Shown here: in pieces, positions 1-4,446 of the stretch
Numbering within the stretch: the stretch's first letter is position 1
How the letters are laid out: each line of letters begins with the position of its first letter
Source of the DNA: Trueperaceae bacterium
Lineage (GTDB): Bacteria; Deinococcota; Deinococci; Deinococcales; Trueperaceae
Reading direction: 5' to 3'
DNA: 6,261 nt
NCBI GenBank assembly: GCA_007121175.1
Contig: SKMG01000390.1
Location: 1-6,261, forward strand
Translations under genes and position numbers: made by a program
The notes under the pieces: generated by a model
Database searches by the model: none
What the model was told of the DNA's origin: nothing
The model's input: only the letters and a program-made list of their open reading frames with translations

Positions 1-674
1 CCGTACGCGAAGGCGTCCTCGTCGGTGCCGACGTAGACGTTCGCGGTCCTGCTGAACTGTGGGTTCATGGTGTCGGCGATCGTGGCCGTGAACGACTCGC
101 GGCCGCCGGCGGCGTCGTCGAGCGTGACCGTGACCTCGGCCCCGCAGCCGTACGCCTCGAGCAGCTCACGGCTCACGGCGACGTGCTGCCACGGCTCGAG
201 GACCACGCCGCAGGCGCCCGCGCCGCCGGTGACGTACGAGAATCCGACGCGTTCGAGGCTGACGGTGCCGCTCGGCACCGGCTCGGCTAAGGCGGCGGGC
301 ACGGTGCGACCGGGATCGGCCGGCGGATCCGCCGGCTGGGCCGGTTCGGTCGGTTCGGTCGGCGTCCCCGGCGCACTTGGCGCTGCCGGCGCCGGTTCGG
401 CCGGCGGCCCAGCGGCGTCGTCGGGGGACACTGGCACGATGGCGCTTCCGTCTGGGGCCTCGTCCGGGTCGACGATGATCACCTCGGGAGCGCCGGGAGG
501 GCTGGGGAGGGCCTGGTCGGTCGGAGCGGCCGTATCAGGGGCGCTCGGCGCGGCGGCGGGGGTGGTGCTCGGCGGCCGCGGGCTGCCGCCTAAGTTGAAC
601 AGCGTCCACATGATGCCACCGGCGACCGCCACGAGCGCGACGATCAGTGCGAGGTCGACGATGCGGGTCCGCAT
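1..674 (-). CDS. Membrane-anchored protein with RlpA-like double-psi beta-barrel domain, 3' end outside window
   Basis: Partial gene: 224 codons from the ATG at 674-672 with no stop before the window edge. Residues 5-26 form one hydrophobic helix after a short MRTR start, so it is probably an uncleaved N-terminal anchor or signal anchor. Residues about 31-138 are a Pro/Ala/Asp/Glu-rich low-complexity linker (PTEPTEPAQPADPPADPG and similar), the kind that spans a cell wall. From about residue 140 a compact domain begins: SYVTGGAGACGVV, then HVAVSRELL, YGCGAEVTVTLDD, and SFTATIADTMNP. The order GxCG / VAVS / CG / V.V / V.DT resembles RlpA, barwin and expansin-like double-psi barrels, which often bind or cleave peptidoglycan; Cys155 and Cys177 could form a disulfide. 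RlpA-type lytic activity is an inference from resemblance only. There is no Shine-Dalgarno; the start is supported by TAGGCT 6 nt upstream. The gene is divergent from the exchanger. Confidence 0.72.
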   Translation of the reverse strand, partial: MRTRIVDLALIVALVAVAGGIMWTLFNLGGSPRPPSTTPAAAPSAPDTAAPTDQALPSPPGAPEVIIVDPDEAPDGSAIVPVSPDDAAGPPAEPAPAAPSAPGTPTEPTEPAQPADPPADPGRTVPAALAEPVPSGTVSLERVGFSYVTGGAGACGVVLEPWQHVAVSRELLEAYGCGAEVTVTLDDAAGGRESFTATIADTMNPQFSRTANVYVGTDEDAFAY

Positions 675-680
675 ACCACA

Positions 681-686
681 AGCCTA
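681..686 (-). promoter_or_regulatory. -10 element (TAGGCT) of a leaderless promoter for the RlpA-like gene
   Basis: Read on the minus strand, TAGGCT is followed by TGTGGT and then the ATG at 674, so the hexamer lies at -12 to -7 from the start codon. This is where Deinococcus leaderless genes carry their TANNNT -10 box. No purine-rich Shine-Dalgarno precedes the ATG. I see no good -35 match 16-18 nt upstream. Confidence 0.55.
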
Positions 687-754
687 ACGTCCGTGAGATG
701 GGTGGAGGGTGAGTCGCGAGGCACCGTCGTCGAGTCGGCGCGGGCTCGAGCACT

Positions 755-775
755 GCCTGCGCGAGCGGCGCAGGC
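755..775. promoter_or_regulatory. Perfect 8-bp inverted repeat beside the exchanger promoter, candidate operator
   Basis: GCCTGCGC, a 5-nt spacer (GAGCG), then GCGCAGGC form a perfect 21-bp dyad. It ends 2 nt before the TAGGCT -10 element and covers the spacer and the expected -35 position of the exchanger promoter. That is a typical size and place for a dimeric repressor or activator site. In DNA this GC-rich, an 8-bp dyad can occur by chance, so the call rests on its position. Confidence 0.35.
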
Positions 776-777
776 GG

Positions 778-783
778 TAGGCT
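778..783 (+). promoter_or_regulatory. -10 element (TAGGCT) of a leaderless promoter for the Na+/Ca2+ exchanger
   Basis: TAGGCT is followed by five bases (GCGCC) and the GTG at 789, so it sits at -11 to -6. The same hexamer precedes the divergent gene. There is no Shine-Dalgarno. The element supports the GTG at 789 rather than the upstream in-frame GTG at 693. Confidence 0.55.
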
Positions 784-788
784 GCGCC

Positions 789-1715
789 GTGCTCGACGTG
801 GCGCTGGTGCTGATCGGCATCGCAGGGCTCGCCTACGGAGGCGATCTCCTGGTGGCGAACGCCTCGCGCTTGGCGCGCGCGTTCGGCGTCAGCCCACTCG
901 CGATCGGTCTCACGGTGGTCGCCTTCGGTACCAGCGCACCGGAGTTGGCCGCCTCGCTCGTAGCCGTGCTCAGGGGCGCTCCCGACATCGCGCTCGGCAA
1001 CGTGCTCGGCTCGAACGTCGCCAACGTGGGGCTCATCCTGGGCGCTTCGGCGCTGATGATGCCGCTCAGTACCACCTGGAGCTTCGTGCGGCGGGAAGTC
1101 CTCTTCATGATCGTCGCGTCGCTGCTCGCGACGCTGCTGATGTTCGACGGCGTGCTCAGCCGCCTCGAGGCCCTGGTGCTGCTCCTCGGCATCGCCGCCT
1201 TCCTGGTCGTGACGTTTCGCGGCGACGCCGGCGCGTCGTCGGTACGGGTCGCGGCGCGGGGGGGCGAGCCACGCGGCCGGCCGGCGCTGCTCGCGCTCGT
1301 CGGAGTGGCGCTGCTGGCGTTGGCGGCGCAGGCGCTGGTGACCGGCGCGGTGGGGTTGGCCCAGGCGTGGGGCGTCTCGGAACGTGTGATCGGCCTCACC
1401 ATGGTTGCGGTGGGGACGAGCCTGCCCGAGCTCGCCAGCAGCGTCGCGGCCGCTCTGCGTCGACAGGGCGACATCGTGCTCGGCAACATCGTCGGTTCGA
1501 ACGTGTTCAATTTGCTGCTGGTGCTCGGCGCGGCCGGGGCGTTGCGCCCGCTGCAGGCAGCGGTGCCGGCGCTGCGCTTCGACCTGCTGGCGATGCTGGC
1601 CGCGGCGCTGGTGGTGGCGCCCATCGCGATCACCGGCTGGCGCGTCGGACGCCGCGAGGGGCTCTTCCTGCTGGCCTGCTATGCGGCGTACGTGTCGTTC
1701 GTGTTCGCGTCGTAG
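789..1715 (+). CDS. Na+/Ca2+ exchanger family (CaCA, YrbG-like) inner membrane antiporter
   Basis: A 308-residue integral membrane protein that probably exchanges Ca2+ (or another divalent cation) for Na+ or H+ across the cytoplasmic membrane. It shows the two inverted repeats of the family. The first alpha repeat has GLTVVAFGTSAPELAAS with Glu52; the second has GLTMVAVGTSLPELASS with Glu214; these two acidic residues bind the cation in known exchangers. Each is followed by a GN(V/I)(L/V)GSNV motif, at DIALGNVLGSNVANVG and DIVLGNIVGSNVFN. About ten hydrophobic helices are visible, with a short polar Arg/Gly loop (near 1215-1280) between the halves. The length is typical (about 310-330). I chose GTG 789 because the protein then begins directly with the first helix and the family's GGDLLV motif. 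The in-frame GTG at 693 would add 32 polar, Arg/Ala-rich residues foreign to the family. Ion specificity cannot be read from the sequence. Confidence 0.95.
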   Translation: MLDVALVLIGIAGLAYGGDLLVANASRLARAFGVSPLAIGLTVVAFGTSAPELAASLVAVLRGAPDIALGNVLGSNVANVGLILGASALMMPLSTTWSFVRREVLFMIVASLLATLLMFDGVLSRLEALVLLLGIAAFLVVTFRGDAGASSVRVAARGGEPRGRPALLALVGVALLALAAQALVTGAVGLAQAWGVSERVIGLTMVAVGTSLPELASSVAAALRRQGDIVLGNIVGSNVFNLLLVLGAAGALRPLQAAVPALRFDLLAMLAAALVVAPIAITGWRVGRREGLFLLACYAAYVSFVFAS

Positions 1716-1732
1716 CGGCGCCGGGCGCGCGC

Positions 1733-1799
1733 TCAGCGCTCGCTGCGCATCTCGGGCGGTTCAGCGTTCGCTGCGCATCTCGGGCGGTTCAGCGCTCGC
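1733..1799. repeat. 28-bp tandem repeat (2.4 copies) between convergent genes, derived from the ridA 3' end
   Basis: The unit starting TCAGCG(C/T)TCGCTGCGCATC occurs at 1733-1760 and 1761-1788, with one base difference (1739 C versus 1767 T). A third partial copy begins at 1789, which is the ridA stop codon, and stays similar for about 18 bases (16 identical). On the minus strand each copy ends in GA(A/G)CGCTGA, so the end of ridA (LRGER-stop) is echoed twice as MRSER-stop. I see no U-tract terminator in this gap; both convergent genes end without a recognisable intrinsic terminator. Confidence 0.85.
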
Positions 1800-2172
1800 C
1801 GCGCAGCGCGACCGCCTCGATCTCGACGCGCACGTCGAGCGGCAGCTTCGCTACCTGCACGGTCGAGCGCGCCGGCGGCTCGCTCGGGAAGGACTCGGCG
1901 TAGATCGCGTTCATCGCCTGGAAGTCGCTCAAGTCCTTGAGGAACACGGTGCACTTGAGCACCTGGGCCAGCGAGCTGCCGGCCGCCTCGAGGACCGCTG
2001 CGAGATTCTCCAGCACCTGTCGCGTCTGGGCCTCGACGTCGCCCTCGACGAGCGTGCCGTCCGGTCGCAGTGGGATCTGGCCGGAGGTGAAGACCAGCGA
2101 CTGGAAGCCGACGGCTTGCGAGTAGGGGCCGATGGCGGCCGGAGCCGAGTCCGTGCTGATGATGTCGCGCAT
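1789..2172 (-). CDS. ridA: RidA family 2-iminobutanoate/2-iminopropanoate deaminase
   Basis: A 127-residue cytosolic enzyme of the YjgF/YER057c/UK114 family, normally a trimer. It hydrolyses reactive enamine/imine intermediates released by PLP enzymes such as threonine dehydratase, protecting other PLP enzymes. Family marks in order are APAAIGPYSQAV (10-21, with Tyr17), FTSGQIPL (28-35), a central helix with ENLAAVLEAAG, FLKDLSDFQAMNAIYAESF (77-95), PARSTVQVAKLP (100-111) with Arg102 matching the substrate-carboxylate Arg (E. coli Arg105), and VEIEAVA with Glu119. The length is normal for the family. I chose ATG 2172 because it gives the standard N-terminus and lies 5 nt after TAGACT; extension upstream would run into the phosphatase gene. 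It lies 26 nt downstream of the phosphatase on the same strand, so it may be co-transcribed and also have its own promoter. A RidA homologue with another substrate is possible. Confidence 0.96.
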   Translation of the reverse strand: MRDIISTDSAPAAIGPYSQAVGFQSLVFTSGQIPLRPDGTLVEGDVEAQTRQVLENLAAVLEAAGSSLAQVLKCTVFLKDLSDFQAMNAIYAESFPSEPPARSTVQVAKLPLDVRVEIEAVALRGER

Positions 2173-2177
2173 GCCCG

Positions 2178-2183
2178 AGTCTA
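2178..2183 (-). promoter_or_regulatory. -10 element (TAGACT) of a leaderless internal promoter for ridA
   Basis: On the minus strand, TAGACT, then CGGGC, then the ATG at 2172 places the hexamer at -11 to -6. It falls within the 26-nt gap between the phosphatase stop and ridA. No Shine-Dalgarno is present, although one would be expected if ridA depended on ribosomes initiating on a polycistronic message. Confidence 0.5.
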
Positions 2184-2193
2184 CGGTGCTGGT

Positions 2194-2209
2194 CCTCGCT
2201 ATGGCGAGG
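2194..2209 (-). other. Hairpin spanning the phosphatase stop codon
   Basis: On the minus strand, CCTCGC, loop CATA, GCGAGG makes a perfect 6-bp stem with a tetraloop, and the TAG stop of the phosphatase gene straddles loop and stem. No run of U follows, so it is not a standard intrinsic terminator. It could stabilise the 3' end of an upstream message, reduce read-through into ridA, or be chance in GC-rich DNA. Confidence 0.35.
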
Positions 2210-3266
2210 CGGCGCGCCAGAACGAGAACAGCACGAACAGCATCACCAGGTACACCGAACCGAGGATCCAGAGGCGGTACGGGTACCACGACTGCTTGCG
2301 CATCGCCGCGAACGGCGAGCGTGACGGGAAGGCGTCCTCCACCCGCCGGATGCCGGAGAGCGTGTCGGTGATGTCGATCGAGGCCGGGTCGCCGCTGCGC
2401 TCGGGCAGGATGTAGCGCTTCGCCCGCGGCGCGAGCGAGACGATCCGCAACACCACGGCGGTGACGTTGTCGGGACTGCCGCGGTCGTTCGCCTCTTCGA
2501 TGAGGCGCTCCGCCGCCTGCTGGGGTGGGTGCTCCCCCACGATCTGCAGCATCATCAGCTCAGAGAGCAGCATCGAGACGCCGTCCGAGCACAGCAGCAG
2601 CCGGTCGCCCTCGCGCAGCTCGAAGTGGTGGAGATCGAGCTTGAAGGCGGTGGTGGCGCCGAGGGCGTTGGTGATGACGTTGCGCCAACGGTGGCGGCGC
2701 GCCTCGTCTTCGGTGAGCAGACCCTGCCGCACCCGGTCGGCCACCCAGGAGTGGTCGTGCGTCAACTGTTCGATCTGGCCGTCGCGCACCAGGTAGGCGC
2801 GCGAGTCCCCGACGTGACCGACGATCGCCACCTGGTCGTCGATCAGGACGGTGGTGAGCGTGGTGCCCATGCCGCGATGCTCGGGATGCTCGAGGGCGTA
2901 CTCGTAGATCTCCAGGTTCGCCGCCTGGGAGGCACGCGCCATCGCCGCCGGCGGTGTCGAGCGGCTGCGATCGAGGGAGTCTCGGAAGGTGCTCACCGCG
3001 CGCTGGCTAGCGACCTCGCCGGTCTGGTGGCCGCCCATGCCGTCGGCGACCACCGCCAGCGTCCCCTTGCCGGAGACCTCGCCGATCCAGAAGCTGTCCT
3101 GGTTCACCATGCGGACCTTGCCGGCGTGGCTGGCGCCACCGGCCTCGACGCGGGTACCGCGCTCGCCGTCGCGCTCGCGCGACCGTTGCGGGTGTCCACG
3201 GCGCGTGCGAGCACGCACGCGCTCGGCCCTGCCGGCTGCGCCAGGGCTGGGGGAGTCGGCCTGCAC
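2199..3266 (-). CDS. PP2C-family Ser/Thr protein phosphatase with C-terminal membrane anchor
   Basis: A 355-residue metal-dependent phosphatase (PPM/PP2C, PrpC/Stp type) that should remove phosphate from Ser/Thr residues, usually opposing Hanks-type kinases; no kinase lies in this window. Residues 1-40 are a basic, probably disordered leader rich in Arg. The catalytic domain begins at about residue 42 with GGASHAGKVRMVNQDSF (Asn55, Asp57). It continues with VVADGMGGH (metal ligand Asp75), GMGTTLTTVLI, VGHVGDSRAYLVRDGQIEQLT, ITNALGA, LLLCSDGVSMLL (Asp228) and GSPDNVTAVVL (Asp266-Asn267), so all core metal-binding positions are present. After an Arg/Pro-containing stretch, residues about 330-349 form one transmembrane helix followed by WRAASP, which ties the enzyme to the membrane with the catalytic domain inside. 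I chose GTG 3266 because TATACT lies 6 nt upstream. An in-frame start at 3398 would add 44 uncharacteristic residues and read through that promoter. Confidence 0.95.
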   Translation of the reverse strand: MQADSPSPGAAGRAERVRARTRRGHPQRSRERDGERGTRVEAGGASHAGKVRMVNQDSFWIGEVSGKGTLAVVADGMGGHQTGEVASQRAVSTFRDSLDRSRSTPPAAMARASQAANLEIYEYALEHPEHRGMGTTLTTVLIDDQVAIVGHVGDSRAYLVRDGQIEQLTHDHSWVADRVRQGLLTEDEARRHRWRNVITNALGATTAFKLDLHHFELREGDRLLLCSDGVSMLLSELMMLQIVGEHPPQQAAERLIEEANDRGSPDNVTAVVLRIVSLAPRAKRYILPERSGDPASIDITDTLSGIRRVEDAFPSRSPFAAMRKQSWYPYRLWILGSVYLVMLFVLFSFWRAASP

Positions 3267-3272
3267 CCCCGG

Positions 3273-3278
3273 AGTATA
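3273..3278 (-). promoter_or_regulatory. -10 element (TATACT) of a leaderless promoter for the PP2C phosphatase
   Basis: On the minus strand, TATACT is followed by CCGGGG and then the GTG at 3266, putting the hexamer at -12 to -7. It is a near-consensus -10 (TATAAT with one change) and the best of the four such elements in the window. The GGGG before the GTG is too close to act as a Shine-Dalgarno. No clear -35 is visible. Confidence 0.6.
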
Positions 3279-3426
3279 GGCGCCGCGGAGCGCGAGCGAT
3301 GACGAAGAATTACGCACAGCACGACAGGTGAGCGGCACGCTGCGCAGCGGCGCGCGACGCGGGCTCCGGTCCACGGAGCGCACCGGCGCTGGCGTCACGG
3401 GCCTTCACTCCCGGGGTGCACCCGTG

Positions 3427-3435
3427 TGGTATCCT
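3427..3435 (+). promoter_or_regulatory. Extended -10 promoter (TGGTATCCT) for the rpmH-rnpA-yidD-yidC cluster
   Basis: TATCCT at 3430-3435 is preceded by TGG, giving a TGn extended -10 element that can work with a weak -35. The nearest -35-like sequence is TTCACT at 3404-3409, with a long 20-nt spacer. Transcription would begin near 3441-3443, leaving a leader of about 127 nt before rpmH. It differs from the other promoters here, which lie directly against their start codons. Confidence 0.5.
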
Positions 3436-3454
3436 TCGCGGGTTGTACGGCGTG

Positions 3455-3470
3455 CGGACTGGTGCGTCCG
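3455..3470 (+). other. Small hairpin in the rpmH leader
   Basis: CGGAC, a 6-nt loop (TGGTGC) and GTCCG form a perfect 5-bp stem about 13 nt after the predicted transcription start. It lies upstream of the larger fold at 3483-3540. Stems of this size are common in GC-rich sequence, so it is listed mainly as part of the leader. Confidence 0.25.
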
Positions 3471-3482
3471 AGGCTCGGTTGG

Positions 3483-3540
3483 GGTCGACGAGAGCCCTGC
3501 GGGGCGGCGGGAACCGCGCCACGGGCTTGCACCGTCGACC
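3483..3540 (+). promoter_or_regulatory. Predicted long stem-loop in the 5' leader of rpmH
   Basis: Three nested stems line up on one axis. The outer stem pairs GGTCGACG (3483-3490) with CGTCGACC (3533-3540), 8 perfect pairs. The middle stem pairs AGCCC (3493-3497) with GGGCT (3523-3527), 5 perfect pairs. The inner stem pairs 3503-3506 with 3517-3520 and, after one bulged G, 3508-3510 with 3514-3516, closing on a GAA loop. The structure ends 15 nt before the rpmH Shine-Dalgarno. It could be a cis-regulatory leader controlling L34 synthesis; function and conservation are unknown, and GC-rich sequence makes hairpins easy. Confidence 0.4.
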
Positions 3541-3555
3541 GCACACCCATCTTCG

Positions 3556-3562
3556 GGAGGAG
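3556..3562 (+). promoter_or_regulatory. Shine-Dalgarno (GGAGGAG) of rpmH
   Basis: GGAGGAG ends 7 nt before the rpmH ATG at 3570, which is ideal spacing. A second ATG at 3565 is only 2 nt away and reads ATG-CGA-TGA, so the spacing decides in favour of 3570. Confidence 0.9.
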
Positions 3563-3569
3563 TTATGCG

Positions 3570-3713
3570 ATGAAGCGCACCTATCAGCCGAACCGGCGCA
3601 AGCGCGCCAAGACCCACGGCTTCCGCGCGCGCATGCAGACGCCCGCCGGGCGCAACGTCATCAAGCGGCGCCGCGCCAAGGGCCGTCACAGCCTGAGCGT
3701 ATCCGACCGCTGA
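3570..3713 (+). CDS. rpmH: 50S ribosomal protein L34
   Basis: A complete 47-residue small, very basic protein of the large ribosomal subunit, bound within 23S rRNA. The sequence follows the family from end to end: [18 protein letters not shown], then [21 protein letters not shown], then a short tail HSLSVSDR that resembles Deinococcus L34. The length (44-49 in bacteria) is normal. The start at 3570 is fixed by the invariant MKRT start and a strong Shine-Dalgarno 7 nt upstream. It is the first gene of the rpmH-rnpA-yidD-yidC cluster, preceded by a leader of about 127 nt that may fold. The rnpA reading frame stays open across the whole of rpmH. Confidence 0.98.
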   Translation: MKRTYQPNRRKRAKTHGFRARMQTPAGRNVIKRRRAKGRHSLSVSDR

Positions 3714-3724
3714 CGAGCAGTTCG

Positions 3725-4120
3725 GTGCTCCGTTCACTGAGCGGCGACCGAGCGTTCCAGCGGCTGCGGAAGGGGCAATCCGGTGGCAGTCAACACCTCA
3801 GCGTCCGACTCCGCCCGACCCGGCTCGGTCACGTGCGGGTCGGTTTCGTCGTGAGCCGCAAGGTCGGCAAGGCCGTCGTGCGCAATCGCGTTCGGCGCAG
3901 GCTGCGCGAGGCGCTGCGGTGTGAACTGCAGCGGCGCGCGGCAGCCGGCGAGAGGGCGTCGTTCGATCTGCTCGTGGTGGTGCGGCCGAGTGCCGCGGAG
4001 GCCGACTTCCGCGAACTGGCGTCGGCCTTGAAGCGCGCCCTCGGGCGCGCGCTCGAGGGTCGGTCACGGCGCGCCAGCGACCATGGTCGCCACCTGCCGC
4101 AACCGCGGAGCGCGGTGTGA
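3725..4120 (+). CDS. rnpA: Ribonuclease P protein component
   Basis: The 131-residue protein subunit of RNase P, which helps the catalytic RNA bind precursor tRNA and remove its 5' leader. The N-terminus LRSLSGDRAFQRLRKG matches the family's first helix. The central cleft and RNR region are clear: VRVGFVVSRKVGKAVVRNRVRRRLREALR, with Arg53-Asn54-Arg55 in the signature. FDLLVVVRP follows as the last strand, then a basic C-terminal extension (about 110-131). The length is at the upper end of the usual 105-135. GTG 3725 is preferred because it gives a standard N-terminus 11 nt after the rpmH stop; its Shine-Dalgarno is weak, so translation is probably coupled to rpmH. The frame is open back to a GTG at 3416, so an N-terminally extended form as in Thermus cannot be excluded, but no start codon sits properly by the rpmH Shine-Dalgarno. 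The stop overlaps the yidD start. Confidence 0.93.
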   Translation: MLRSLSGDRAFQRLRKGQSGGSQHLSVRLRPTRLGHVRVGFVVSRKVGKAVVRNRVRRRLREALRCELQRRAAAGERASFDLLVVVRPSAAEADFRELASALKRALGRALEGRSRRASDHGRHLPQPRSAV

Positions 4121-4446
4121 GTCTGCGCGGTACGCAGCGTCTGGGCCTAGGGCAGCGGCTGGTGCTGCTGCCGTTGTGGCTCTACCAGCGCGTGCTGTCT
4201 CCGCTCAAGCCCGTGCCCAGCTGCCGCTTCCACCCGACCTGCAGCTCCTATGCGGTCGAGTCCGTCCGCGTTCACGGCGCGCTGCGGGGCCTATACCTCG
4301 CCACGGCGCGCGTGCTGCGCTGCCACCCGTGGCATCCGGGCGGGTTCGATCCCGTCCCGGCCACCCGCCAGATCGGCGATCGCCGACCCGGCGCACGCCA
4401 AGATGGCGTCCCGAGCGAAGCCGGGATCGCCCCGGAGGAATCTTGA
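4117..4446 (+). CDS. yidD: Membrane protein insertion efficiency factor YidD
   Basis: A 109-residue member of the YidD (DUF37, haemolytic-like) family, a small membrane-associated protein that aids YidC/Sec-dependent insertion and is encoded between rnpA and yidC in very many bacteria. An amphipathic N-terminal helix (LVLLPLWLYQRVLSPL, 15-30) leads into the cysteine-rich core SCRFHPTCSSYA (35-46, Cys36 and Cys42), then HGALRGLYLATARVLRCHPWHPGGFDPVP (53-81, Cys69), all family hallmarks. Residues 82-109 form a hydrophilic tail beyond the DPVP motif that is unconserved as far as I can tell. The GTG start overlaps the rnpA stop in a GTGA quartet, indicating translational coupling. The yidD stop overlaps the yidC TTG start in the same way. 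Confidence 0.96.
   Translation: MSLRGTQRLGLGQRLVLLPLWLYQRVLSPLKPVPSCRFHPTCSSYAVESVRVHGALRGLYLATARVLRCHPWHPGGFDPVPATRQIGDRRPGARQDGVPSEAGIAPEES
4434..4440 (+). promoter_or_regulatory. Shine-Dalgarno (GGAGGAA) of yidC
   Basis: A strong GGAGGAA lies inside the last codons of yidD and ends 2 nt before the TTG at 4443. Counted from the GGAGG core the spacing is 4 nt, which is short but usable. It is what decides in favour of TTG as the yidC start. Confidence 0.75.

Larger units (their letters stand above)
3279..3569. other. Divergent intergenic region between the phosphatase and rpmH
   Basis: About 290 bases with no convincing gene. It holds the start-proximal phosphatase promoter at one end and the rpmH promoter plus a leader of about 125 nt at the other. 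The middle (3279-3426) has only small symmetric elements: a 12-bp palindrome CGCTGCGCAGCG at 3338-3349, a hairpin GCTCCG-N5-CGGAGC at 3363-3379, and CACGGG/CCCGTG arms at 3396-3401 and 3421-3426 flanking CACTCCCGGGGTG. None is long enough to be called an operator with confidence. I see no cluster of DnaA boxes, although rpmH lies near dnaA/oriC in many bacteria. Confidence 0.6.

Noticed and set aside
693..788. In-frame upstream extension of the exchanger to GTG 693
   Set aside because: It adds 32 polar Arg/Ala-rich residues before the first helix, unlike the family, and reads through the TAGGCT element; GTG 789 gives the standard N-terminus.
1716..1732. GC-rich symmetric sequence after the exchanger stop as an intrinsic terminator
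   Set aside because: No stable extended stem and no T-tract follow; the symmetry is the usual GCGC run.
3338..3379. 12-bp palindrome CGCTGCGCAGCG and hairpin GCTCCG-N5-CGGAGC in the divergent region as operators
   Set aside because: Elements of this size are expected by chance at this G+C and neither overlaps a recognised promoter element.
3267..3398. Longer phosphatase starting at 3398
   Set aside because: The extra 44 residues resemble no PP2C N-terminus and are encoded across the near-consensus TATACT promoter.
3425..3434. Possible DnaA box TGTGGTATC near rpmH
   Set aside because: Only 5 of 9 positions match TGTGGATAA, there is no cluster of boxes, and the bases are better explained as the extended -10 element.
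3565..3575. Programmed +1 frameshift at ATG-CGA-TGA that would enter the rnpA frame after a close Shine-Dalgarno
   Set aside because: The geometry superficially recalls prfB, but the P-site tRNA on CGA has no good re-pairing at +1 (GAU) and the Shine-Dalgarno is only 2 nt from that ATG. It does not rise above coincidence.
4083..4442. Very long open frame upstream of yidC beginning ATG 4083
   Set aside because: It runs through rnpA and yidD in another frame; the lipoprotein signal and Shine-Dalgarno place the real start at TTG 4443.
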